From positions 620,001-684,000 of the forward strand of contig JALJCQ010000006.1 of assembly GCA_023091665.1 (NCBI GenBank): a stretch of DNA of 64,000 nt, in the 5' to 3' direction. Below the pieces are notes generated by a model. The model was not told the origin of the DNA. It was given only the letters and a program-made list of their open reading frames with translations, and made no database searches. This DNA comes from Pythium myriotylum (Eukaryota; Oomycota; Peronosporomycetes; Pythiales; Pythiaceae). Below are positions 55,461 to 64,000 of this stretch, in pieces. The position numbers and the translations under genes are program-made. The first letter of the stretch is position 1. Each line of letters starts with the position of its first letter.

Positions 55461-57080
55461 ATGCTCTCGTCGGCCTCGCTTCGTGTGCTGAAGGCGAACG
55501 TGCTTTCCCATTCCGATATCTCGCTCGCCGTCGTTATCGTGGCTCTAGTGGCATCGACAGCATGGCTCTTGACCTCACGCAGGAGTGCGGCTTTTGTTCG
55601 CAAGGACGGCACGGTCGTGAGGCCTCGTAACATCCTCATGCCAGCAAAGACCCTTCCGGTGCTGGGCAATTTGCTTGAGGTCACTGCGAATCGACACCGA
55701 TACCATTCGTGGCTACTCGAAATCTCCCAACAGCTTGACTTCCAGCCGTGGGTACAGAAGATCCCAGGCCAGGCCAAGCTCTTCATCTTGAGTTCGTCCG
55801 AACTCTTCGACGATGTATTCGCAAAGCAATTTGAGAGGTTCCCCAAGGGAGAGTACCAACTGGAGCTCACCAGAACTTACTTTGGTAGTAGCATCATCGG
55901 GGCGGAAGGTGAGCAGTGGTATCATCACCGCAAGATCGCGACGCGATTCTTCACAGCGAGAGCGCTGAGAGCGTACATGGCCTCAAGCGCGAAGCGAAAC
56001 CTCCTGCAAGTCATGGACATCATCGAGAGCCAGCGAATTAAGGGCGAGACCGTGGATCTCACTCGACTCTTCTTGGATTACACGATGCAGACGTTTGTCG
56101 AGACAGGACTCGGCGTCGATCTCGATTGGATTGGTCGTAAAGAGCCACATCCGTTCTCCTACGCGATTGAACAGGCCTCGCAACTCATGGCGCGGAGATT
56201 CATCGTGCCTGGCTGGTTCTGGAAGCTCGAGCGGAAGCTTAACATCGGCGGAGAAGCGCGACTCGCCAAACACATGGATGTGGCTGTGTCTTGGCTGACC
56301 GAGGTCGCGAACAAGAGTCTTGCAACCGTACGGCCAGCGCGACCTGGTGAGGAAGAGGTCAAGAGTATTGTCGAGCTATTCGCTGAGCAGAGCAGCGACG
56401 ACGCTGAAGGCTTACGACCAGAGGATCTCGTGGATTTCATCCAAGTCATGATCATTTCTGCTCGAGACACGACGGCTACCGCGCTTACTTGGTTGTTCTA
56501 CGAGCTAAGCAAGAACCCGCACGTCGAGGCCAGAATCCGAGAGGAAATCGTCACCAAATTCCCAGACCGTGCAAACAAAAGCACCAGTTATTTCACACCA
56601 GAGGACGCCAAGTCGCTCGTCTACATGGAGGCCTGCATCAAGGAAGCGTTGCGTTTGCACCCGCCACCGTCCTTTATTTTCAAAGAGGCTTCGGAAGACG
56701 GTGTCATCGGCAACGATGTCCTGGTGCGCAAGGGCGAGCTCGTCGGCTTGTCGCTCTTCGTTGCTGCTCAAAACCCTCACGTTTGGGGAGAAGACGCGGC
56801 GCAAATTAATCCAAACCGATGGATCGACGACAAGACTGGCGAGCTAAGGCAGTTCCCGTCGTCCAAATTTTCCACTTTTGGGTGTGGGCCTCGCTCGTGT
56901 ATGGGCATGAAGCTTGCAATGCTCGAGCTTCGTGTCGTCGTGGCCAACTTGCTGAGTCGGTTCCGTTTCCATCTCGACGAGGCAATTGACGACTCGTACG
57001 ACATCGCAGTGCTGCTCGTAATGAAGAACCCCATCATCGCACGCGTATCCCCTGTGCATTTACCTGGCGCAGCTGCATAA
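55461..57080 (+). CDS. Cytochrome P450, CYP86/CYP4-clan type, copy 1
   Basis: Single-exon haem monooxygenase of 539 residues. I start at ATG 55461; the frame is open further up but without an ATG. An N-terminal membrane anchor ('ISLAVVIVALVASTAWLL') precedes a Pro-containing hinge ('AKTLPVLGNLLEV'). The I-helix oxygen-binding motif is 'ARDTTAT' (about 334). The ExxR pair is in 'KEALRLHP' (Glu395, Arg398). The haem loop 'FGCGPRSCMG' puts the haem-ligand Cys at 480. Family relatives hydroxylate fatty acids or related lipids at the endoplasmic reticulum; the substrate here is unknown. It is followed by a close tandem copy. Confidence 0.93.
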   Translation: MLSSASLRVLKANVLSHSDISLAVVIVALVASTAWLLTSRRSAAFVRKDGTVVRPRNILMPAKTLPVLGNLLEVTANRHRYHSWLLEISQQLDFQPWVQKIPGQAKLFILSSSELFDDVFAKQFERFPKGEYQLELTRTYFGSSIIGAEGEQWYHHRKIATRFFTARALRAYMASSAKRNLLQVMDIIESQRIKGETVDLTRLFLDYTMQTFVETGLGVDLDWIGRKEPHPFSYAIEQASQLMARRFIVPGWFWKLERKLNIGGEARLAKHMDVAVSWLTEVANKSLATVRPARPGEEEVKSIVELFAEQSSDDAEGLRPEDLVDFIQVMIISARDTTATALTWLFYELSKNPHVEARIREEIVTKFPDRANKSTSYFTPEDAKSLVYMEACIKEALRLHPPPSFIFKEASEDGVIGNDVLVRKGELVGLSLFVAAQNPHVWGEDAAQINPNRWIDDKTGELRQFPSSKFSTFGCGPRSCMGMKLAMLELRVVVANLLSRFRFHLDEAIDDSYDIAVLLVMKNPIIARVSPVHLPGAAA

Positions 57081-57813
57081 GGTTTTGTATGAAGTAGCGA
57101 ATCCACTGACCGGGACCGGTTGAGCTGCTATCAAGACGGTCATGTTGAAGTTGGAATAAGATCACCTTGAAGTTGAGGTTGTGAGTAGCGTTCACTTTCT
57201 GTGCCCAACGCTACTCCATGCCACGTTCATAACTAGATTGTGTGGAACTATTCTGTGTGGGGAATCGGTCGGGTTGAGATCAATATCGACAGTCGAGAGT
57301 TGCCTGGAGTATCTTTTCGACTTGTCCAATGAAGAATTTATCGAGTTCGAAGTTTTTGGTTTAGCTGCTGCAACTCCTTGGGACTCACGTGCCGTATCTT
57401 ATGTCCCGACGGGAGAGAGATCCACCGTCATGTGAGAGAATAGAAGAGCCCAATATGCATCGACGGCATCAGAGTGCGATGCAATACGAGTGTGGCAATC
57501 GCACAGTGCCGAGACAATGGCAGAATGTTGATGGACGCATAGCAGCGAAACCTGCGACATGGCACGCTTTCGACGGTGATGGCGAGAGTTCCGTCACGAG
57601 GGATTGTTCGTGGCAGACGATTCCGACCGATTCCCGCGTGGCGAGGGAATCTTGAAGGGCGCTTCCCGTTGCATCACAATCTAAACTAGTACTTCGTCTC
57701 ACGGTCTCCGCTTCGTTACTGAGAAAGAGGAAACAAGATGTGCAATCTCTAGGTTCGGAACGTTCTGTCCGCTTGTGGCTTGCACCCAGTTCCCGATCTG
57801 CTGTCTGCTCGCC
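57081..57813. other. Intergenic between the two P450 genes
   Basis: About 730 bp. No gene seen. It must include the terminator of copy 1 and the promoter of copy 2. Confidence 0.5.
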
Positions 57814-59424
57814 ATGCTCTCGTCGGCCTCGCTCACTTCGCTCAAAGACGACAACCTCTCGCTCGCCATTGCAGTCGCTGCGTTGGTCGCCACGACGGCT
57901 TGGCTGCTCGTTCCGCGAAGTTCGTCACCCTTTCTCAAGGATGGCAAGCCCGTGAAGCTTCGCACCGTGCCGAGACCAGCAAAGACGCTGCCTGTGGTGG
58001 GCAATCTCTTTGAGGTCGCGGCGAACCAGCACCGATACCACTCGTGGCTGCTCGACACGTTCAAGCAAATCGATTTTCAGCCATGGCAGCTCAAGATCCC
58101 GGGCCAGGCCAGGCTCTTCGTCTTCGCTGCGCCGGAGCCGTTCGATGAGATCCTCGCTAGGCAGTTTGACAACTTTCCCAAGGGAGAATACCAGTTGGAG
58201 ATGGTCACGACGTTTTTCGGCAAGAGCGTCGTGGGCTCGGACGGCGAGCGGTGGTACCACCAGCGAAAGACTGCCACGCGGTTCTTCTCGGCGCGGTCTC
58301 TCCGCGCGTACATGGCCTCGAGTGCGCGGCGCAACTTGATCCATGTTATGGACATCATCGACGCGAAACGCCTCAAGGGCGAGGAAGCGAATCTCACGCA
58401 GTTGTTCCACGACTTTACGATGCAGACATTTGTCGAGACGGGACTCGGCGTCGACCTGGACTGGATCGGACGTGCTGAGCCACATCCATTCTCGCTAGCT
58501 GTCGACGAGGCCTCACATCTCATGGCTCAGCGATTCGCCATGCCGACGTGGCTCTGGAAACTGCAGCGGAGCCTCAACATCGGTGGAGAAGCGAAGCTTG
58601 CGAAGCACATGGATCTCATTGTGTCTTGGCTTTCTGATGTTGTTGACAAGAGCCTGAAGGCCGGTGTGGCAAAACACGACACGCAAGACGGCGAAGAAGA
58701 GATTAAGAGCATGGTCCAGCTCTTCGCAGAGCAGAGCCGAGAAGATGCCGAAGGTCTCCGCTCGGAAGATCTCGTAGACTTTATCCAAGTCATGATCATC
58801 GCTGCACGCGACACGACGGCTATCGCTCTCACTTGGTTGTTCTTTGAACTGAGCAAGAATCCGCACGTGGAGGCCAAGATCCGGGATGAGCTCAAGTTGG
58901 TTTACCCAGATCGTGTAGGGAAGAGCACGAACTACTTCACTCCAGAAGAGACGAAATCCCTCGTCTATCTGGAAGCGTCACTCAAAGAGGCACTGCGATT
59001 GCACCCACCGGCTGCCTTCATGTTCAAGGAAACCGCAGAGGACACCGTCGTGTGCGAAGATATCTTCCTTCGGAAGGGCGAGCTCGTCGGCTTGTCAGTC
59101 TACTGCGCTGCACGAAACCCCCACGTGTGGGGAGAAGACGCTGCTGAATTCAACCCGAGCCGATGGATCGACGATAACACGGGAGAGCTGAAACAGTTCT
59201 CGTCTGCCAAGTTCGCATCATTTAGTGCTGGGCCCCGCTCGTGCGTTGGAATGAGTCTTGCGATGCTGGAGCTTCGTGTTGTCGCAGCGAACTTGCTGAG
59301 TCGTTTCCGTTTCCAACTAGATGAAAGCCTCGACGACTCGTACGCGTCAGCTGCGTTGCTCGTGATGAAGAGTCCCATTCTCGCACAGGTCTCGCTTGCT
59401 CATCCAGCCAGTGGTGCTGCGTAG
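57814..59424 (+). CDS. Cytochrome P450, CYP86/CYP4-clan type, copy 2
   Basis: Single exon, 536 residues, starting with the same 'MLSSASL' as copy 1 at ATG 57814. Membrane anchor 'LAIAVAALVATTAWLLV', hinge 'AKTLPVVGNLFEV', I-helix 'ARDTTAI' (about 331), ExxR in 'KEALRLHP' (Glu392, Arg395), and haem loop 'FSAGPRSCVG' with Cys at 477. All catalytic landmarks are intact. It is colinear with copy 1 apart from a few short indels (for example around residue 280), so the two arose by tandem duplication and have since diverged noticeably. Confidence 0.93.
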   Translation: MLSSASLTSLKDDNLSLAIAVAALVATTAWLLVPRSSSPFLKDGKPVKLRTVPRPAKTLPVVGNLFEVAANQHRYHSWLLDTFKQIDFQPWQLKIPGQARLFVFAAPEPFDEILARQFDNFPKGEYQLEMVTTFFGKSVVGSDGERWYHQRKTATRFFSARSLRAYMASSARRNLIHVMDIIDAKRLKGEEANLTQLFHDFTMQTFVETGLGVDLDWIGRAEPHPFSLAVDEASHLMAQRFAMPTWLWKLQRSLNIGGEAKLAKHMDLIVSWLSDVVDKSLKAGVAKHDTQDGEEEIKSMVQLFAEQSREDAEGLRSEDLVDFIQVMIIAARDTTAIALTWLFFELSKNPHVEAKIRDELKLVYPDRVGKSTNYFTPEETKSLVYLEASLKEALRLHPPAAFMFKETAEDTVVCEDIFLRKGELVGLSVYCAARNPHVWGEDAAEFNPSRWIDDNTGELKQFSSAKFASFSAGPRSCVGMSLAMLELRVVAANLLSRFRFQLDESLDDSYASAALLVMKSPILAQVSLAHPASGAA

Positions 59425-60520
59425 GGCCACGAACCTCGACACCAGTAAATCCACGTACATCCAGTTCGTCAGTCCAATCAAAAATTTCTCAACACTCAAT
59501 GGCAAGATCTATTCTCAAATCCACTTCGCCACACTTTTCGTGGAGACTTGGCGTTTGATTCTTGTTTGGTGGAGGATCTTTGCTTGAGAAGTGTTTACAG
59601 CCCAGCAGCAGCAAGAGAAGCCATCCCTATTTCCGTCTTAGATGGTGCGAAGAAGTACGACGCAAGGGAGACGAGGGAACGATGGATAACTAAGTCGCCA
59701 GGAGAAGCATGGGTGAACGAGGGCATCCCAAGAAGTATTTCTGGTTGGTGTATTCTCCAGGCTCTCTGTTTGTGGTAGGCAACGTTACCAAGGTTAACCG
59801 TCTGGTTTGGCAGTCGGTCCATCCGTGTCGCGTGGGCCTCGCGAAGTGCGTTCGATTCGATCTGCAGGCTGTTGGAACGCTTTTGGCGACGGTATCTCGC
59901 TTGCTATCACCATTTGCAGCAGCGTATTTTGCAGTGTCCGAGCTTGGTGACAGTAAGTCACCATCTCTATGAAGATGGCAATCAGTGCAGTGTACCTACT
60001 GAGGTTGGACTTGTCTTGTGCTAACTCTCGTGGGCTCTTCGCTGTGTTGTGAGGTGCCAAGCAGATGTTCTTTGCTTTAATTTGTGCTGATGAAGGTTGA
60101 CGGAGAAACGATGGCTCCGTCGCTTCTCCATCAACAGTCATCACCTCATATCCTCCGACTTCCACTAACACGATGATCTGGATCATGGGCTGGCAATGTG
60201 CACGGGATCGCCGAAGGAGACGCCACGATTGGAGTGAGCTGGAGGAACAGGAGCCACTTGTTCAGTGCAGTTTGGGAAGTGGAGGGAGCAAGCACAGCCG
60301 CGGCCTGGTCGAGATTGAGACAGGCCATGGGGTTGATTAATCAAGTAGACTAGACATTACGATCAAGTCCCCTTCCTTTCATCTGTGCACGCCGGGTTAA
60401 TGGATGCGGTTATGATGAGTACTCTCGTGACAAATTCATCCGCCTAGTCGGTCTTATTGTCTGCGATCACTTCGAAATTTACTACATATCCAGCGGATCG
60501 CATTTCCCACGCTTGTTACG
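59425..60520. other. Intergenic P450 copy 2 to E7
   Basis: About 1.1 kb. Open frames of 87 codons (plus, 59709) and 130 codons (minus, 60186) overlap each other and resemble nothing I know. I call no gene. Confidence 0.45.
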
Positions 60521-61806
60521 ATGGCGGCCTCGCTATCCGATACCGACTTGCTTGCCGTCCCACTCGAGATTGACGATATTTGGGAAGACTTCGTGTTGGA
60601 AGACTTCGAGCCAGAGAACGCACTTTCTTCGCATGAGCTCGGCGACAATTCGCCAGGTCCAGGTCTGTCAGGACCTGCATCGAACTCTCCTGCCCCACAA
60701 ATCACAACAGCGATAAGGAAGAAAAAGACTCGAGGTCGTCGGAGAGAAGAGATTGCTGAGCTACGTGCTCAAGTGAGCTCACTGGAAGAGATACTTGATG
60801 CCCTACGATTGCAAGATCAGATCAAGTCCCGCGCGGCGCGGAGCTTGGTGGTGTGGGAGAGCCGTGCGAAGTGCGAATTGTCGGCCCGAAGGATCGCCGA
60901 GGAAAAGAACCAACGACTCCACGTGACCTTGGCTCAGCAGGTGAAGATCACTCAGCGATTAGTGCGCTTGATAGCAAAGGTCGGCAGTCCCAGGGGTAGA
61001 TTCTTGCGTACTCGTTCACCGAGCGCGAGCGACTCGGACTGTAGTGACACTGTTCCTGAAGTACCGTTCAGTGTTTGCGATGACCCGCTCTCAAACACAA
61101 TCTCGATTGACATGCACTCGAAGTGGACCTTCACGGACGAAACGGTTTTGAACATTGCGGCTGCGTTGTGGATGCGATACTGCACCACTCGAGTCAACCT
61201 CAGCCGTTTTGTCATCGAATACGAGGTATTAGCGCGAATGAGTGATTTCGATGGCGCGTATAACCAATTAACGGTTTCTCTGATGTCAAACAGAAAGTAT
61301 CCTCAGATGACAACAATATCCAGGCCTTCTACACGATCAGCTGCGATGGTGAGGTTGCATTCGAAGGCAGCCAGCTCGTGCAGCGAAGCCACAACGACTT
61401 GACCGGTCAGACCGAAATCACTGAGTACTCGCAGACGCTTCCACGCGAGAAAGGGATTGACGCGATTCTCGATATCACTATGTTCAAGTGCCAGACGACC
61501 TCTCGAGTGAGTCCGACAGACTCAATGGGGGTCACAATGGTCCATGTCGAGCGCAAGTTTCAGATCCAGACCGGCCAGGCGAACCCGCTCCGTCGTCGTG
61601 CTGTCGCAGAAGCCGTGACCCAGCACTTCAAGGAGGAAATCCAGTGGATTCACCGCGAAGTGCAGAACGCGCTGACCTTGAAAGATGCCCACGTTGCTGC
61701 GCTGCACACTCCGCCGAGGGATGACGAGGTCTCCAGCATCAAGAAACAATCGGTTGTGGACACCCAATTTCCCTGCTTCGAGGCACGCGGAATGCTAATG
61801 TACTAA
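60521..61806 (+). CDS. bZIP-like/START-like family protein E7
   Basis: Exons 60521-61225 and 61294-61806 (68-bp intron after 'IEYE') give 405 residues. Basic run 'RKKKTRGRRREEI', zipper 'AELRAQVSSLEEILDALRL', second coil 'WESRAKCELSARRIAEEKNQ' with 'QVKITQRLVRLI'. The START-like part has 'MHSKWTFTDETVLNIAAALWMRY'. Exon 2 opens 'KVSSDDNNIQAFYTIS' and later has 'LRRRAVAEAVTQHFKEEIQW'. It is separated from the rest of block E by the two P450 genes, which were therefore inserted into, or duplicated within, the block. The frame of exon 1 stays open through the intron. Confidence 0.87.
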
Positions 61807-61947
61807 CTCACCAGTCCTTTATCATTATAGACTGCGAGCTCTTCCAGTATCCATAAGCTCACATTCTGTACATTATTTGCAATCTTTACACACCCACGTC
61901 GTGGAAATACACACACACTGGTCTTGGTCTTCTCGACAACCAAGCCA

Positions 61948-63357
61948 CTAGTTCTCTCGAGTCGGACTTAAATTTCCGAATCGGGGAGATGATAGAGCCG
62001 TACTACTGGAACTGTCTTCTCGTGAACTCACGTCATCTTGAATGCCCTGTACTATCAAGTCTTCAACAATTTCCTGGGATTCGTCGAAATGTGCTGAAAA
62101 ATGATCGAGCACGCGTTGAACAAACAAACTCGAGTCTTTCTTCGGCGTTGGAGCTGAAGTCGAAGGATTTGTGAATTTGACTCGACGAAGAGTCTGGATG
62201 TGAGTCAGATTCTGAGTAGTGGATGACTGTAAAACCACTCCGTTAGGTCGGTATGGACTGATCCGAATCCACGCTTCGGAGGTAACCGAATATCCGGGAG
62301 CAAATTGAAGTGAACACACGCCTGGACCCAAGCTGAGTTCGCTCACAATGAGCGCGCTCGTCTCGTCTGGATAATATCGAGAAACAAGATGACTTGGATT
62401 CTCGACACCCGTGTCACTCGAGCTACCTGCTGGTCTGCCGAATAGCGTTACGACCACCCGGTCTTTCTCGGGCAACATCTACATTTTCGCAATTAAGAGT
62501 TAATTGTAGCCCTAGATCACCAGAATTTCCAAATAGACTGACCTCAAAGTTGTTGCAGCGCGTTTCGTATCGAACGAGATGGTGGCGGAAAGCTTGAGTG
62601 ACGGCTTCCTGGGAAAAGGGTACGACCCACGAGAACTTCATTTCGACCACCACACACCGCAGTTCTGGATAAGTTGCGCACATCTCACGCACGTTGCGGC
62701 GAGAAACCCAGCTGCTTTCGGGATTAAACACTGCAGGTGCTTGACTGTACAAAGCATCCAAGCGATTTACAATGTCATCGTAGTGAATGTCCATACTGTC
62801 GACAGCAGTGATCTGCACTCGTTTGAGCGAGTTGGCCCCTGGAATGTCCTGCACACGCATATTTATGAACAAATCCACGTACAAATCATCTCAAACCCAA
62901 CAGCTCGTACCTCTTCCCGTGGCTCCCGTTCCAGGAATCTCATTAGCTCCTTCGCCTTGGTGATCTGACTCTGCAGCATCTGTCGAAGTCTCGCATTCTC
63001 TGCCTCTACAGACTGCCGCTTACTCTGCTGGCAGGAAGCGAGCTCTGCCCAGATCGAAACGAGCTCAAGTTCGCGGGGGTCTCTGTTCTGTGCATCGGCG
63101 ATCCGTTTCGTGGTCGCGATTATTTCGTCCTCGAGTTTCTCGACCGTGCTGCGTAAGGCCGCGATCTCATCCTTCCGGCGGGTGCGCTTGCGTTTTCTCA
63201 CAGGTTTGTCAGTTAGTGAATCGTCTTCATCGCCGGCGCTGGTGTCGGGCGACTCATGACTGTTAATCCAGTCCATGTAATCATCTTGCACATCGTCGAG
63301 GAGCGCGAGCGCGACCTGGAGTGCGACTTTGTCCCGTTGGTCGAGTGAGCGGTGCAT
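61948..63357 (-). CDS. bZIP-like/START-like family protein F1 (three exons)
   Basis: Exons 63357-62911, 62848-62543 and 62478-61948 (introns 62 and 64 bp, phase 0) give 427 residues. N-terminus 'VALQVALALLDDVQDDYMDW', basic segment 'RKRKRTRRKDEIAALRSTVEKLEDEI', second coil 'SIWAELASCQQSKRQSVEAENARL'. The START-like half has 'FSWVVPFSQEAVTQAFRHHLVRYETR', 'LVSRYYPDET' and 'SEAWIRISPY'. It combines block A-like START features with two introns placed as in block C. A Ser-rich tail of about 25 residues ends it. It is convergent with E7, with 141 bp between stop codons. Confidence 0.85.
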
Positions 63358-64000
63358 TGAGTTGTGTGCAAAGTCAAGAGTGCGGACAGTCGGCGGACAC
63401 GGACGATTACGGGAGAGAATGCTGGTCGTTGTCCGGTTCGATGGACTACAACTTGACTAAGTGTTGGACACTCGGTTATCCACTCGGGTCCGAAGAACGG
63501 ACTGGATAATCCAGCCCCATAGACGCCGTCGATTACGTAGTGAGTGTGATGGGCAGCGCATTTTCGAAGTGATTATTCTTTATGATGATTGCACTCCTCA
63601 ACAGCTGCAACACATTGGAACGAAGACTTCCGCGTGCACCGCACACAGAAAAAGAGCAACATTTATCGTACAGGGCAATGCCGCCGTCCCCACAAGAGCA
63701 GGCTATTAAAATAGCCTGTTCTTGTGAGCCTGGACCTGTTAAAAAACAGGTTCAGTTCAAAGTCGAACGAACGAGGACTACGAGTTTGCAACTTCTGTGT
63801 TTTCGGCGATTAGGCGGGTCCTTCGATCAACTCGTTCGATCTATTCACGACTTTATGGATGAGTGACTGTACACAACTTGACCGAACCAATGCATCATGA
63901 ACAGAAGACATCGTTGCGACCTCGCATTTTCACGTTTGGGAAGCGCCCAGGAGGTTCTCAAGCATCGTGTTGCAATCCAAGCCGAATACAGCGTATACCA
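63358..64000. other. Intergenic to window end
   Basis: About 640 bp upstream of F1. It holds two neighbouring stem-loops and no gene that I can support. Confidence 0.5.
63692..63751. repeat. Two consecutive stem-loops with A-rich loops
   Basis: First: 15-bp arms at 63692-63706 and 63711-63725 around TAAA, with one mismatch that would be G-U in RNA. Second: 7-bp arms at 63734-63740 and 63745-63751 around AAAA. Both resemble the palindrome at 5112-5134 in build. Confidence 0.7.

Overview
The window is eukaryotic DNA from an oomycete (a Phytophthora/Pythium-like water mould). The evidence is: dense genes with short GT-AG introns of about 45-80 bp, a Crinkler (CRN) effector-type gene, two tandem CYP86/CYP4-clan P450s, and above all a very large cluster of one lineage-type gene family. 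I count 28 members of that family (23 apparently intact and complete, 1 cut by the window edge, 1 C-terminally truncated, 3 pseudogenes). Each member has an acidic/serine-rich N-terminus with a 'aLaliD.W.d' helix, a short Arg/Lys-rich region running into a leucine-zipper-like coil, a second coil centred on a conserved 'W..iA..Q...R..aE..n..L' signature, and a C-terminal 200-250 residue domain that I read as START-like (StAR-related lipid-transfer fold). From memory, proteins of this kind are often named 'M96 mating-specific protein family' in Phytophthora annotations. I have not checked this.

Layout. Block A, 1-7299: five two-exon genes in strictly alternating orientation (+,-,+,-,+). Block B, 7408-13669: four genes all on the minus strand. 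Block C, 14050-39482: ten plus-strand genes, mostly three exons, including a 1,822-bp tandem triplication at 20390-25859. It is interrupted by a 256-residue orphan gene on the minus strand with a decayed second copy, by a frameshifted CRN gene (27537-29721), and by a 907-residue armadillo-repeat gene with a decayed partial copy (32330-35845). A poorly visible eight-exon gene for V-type ATPase subunit D lies at 39918-41140. Block D, 41765-43230, is one family gene with a mixed intron pattern. Block E, 44296-53785 plus 60521-61806, holds seven genes of another subtype, one truncated and one broken by a stop codon. Two intronless P450 genes sit at 55461-59424. A last, three-exon family member (block F) is on the minus strand at 61948-63357.

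How the parts may work together. A basic/zipper-like region joined to a START-like domain resembles in outline the plant HD-ZIP-START transcription factors, so the cluster may encode lipid- or sterol-responsive DNA-binding proteins that pair through their coils. This is inference. The sequence shows directly that the cluster is evolving by tandem duplication, unequal crossing-over, intron loss and pseudogenisation. All exon borders come from reading splice sites and aligning paralogues by eye; none has transcript support here.
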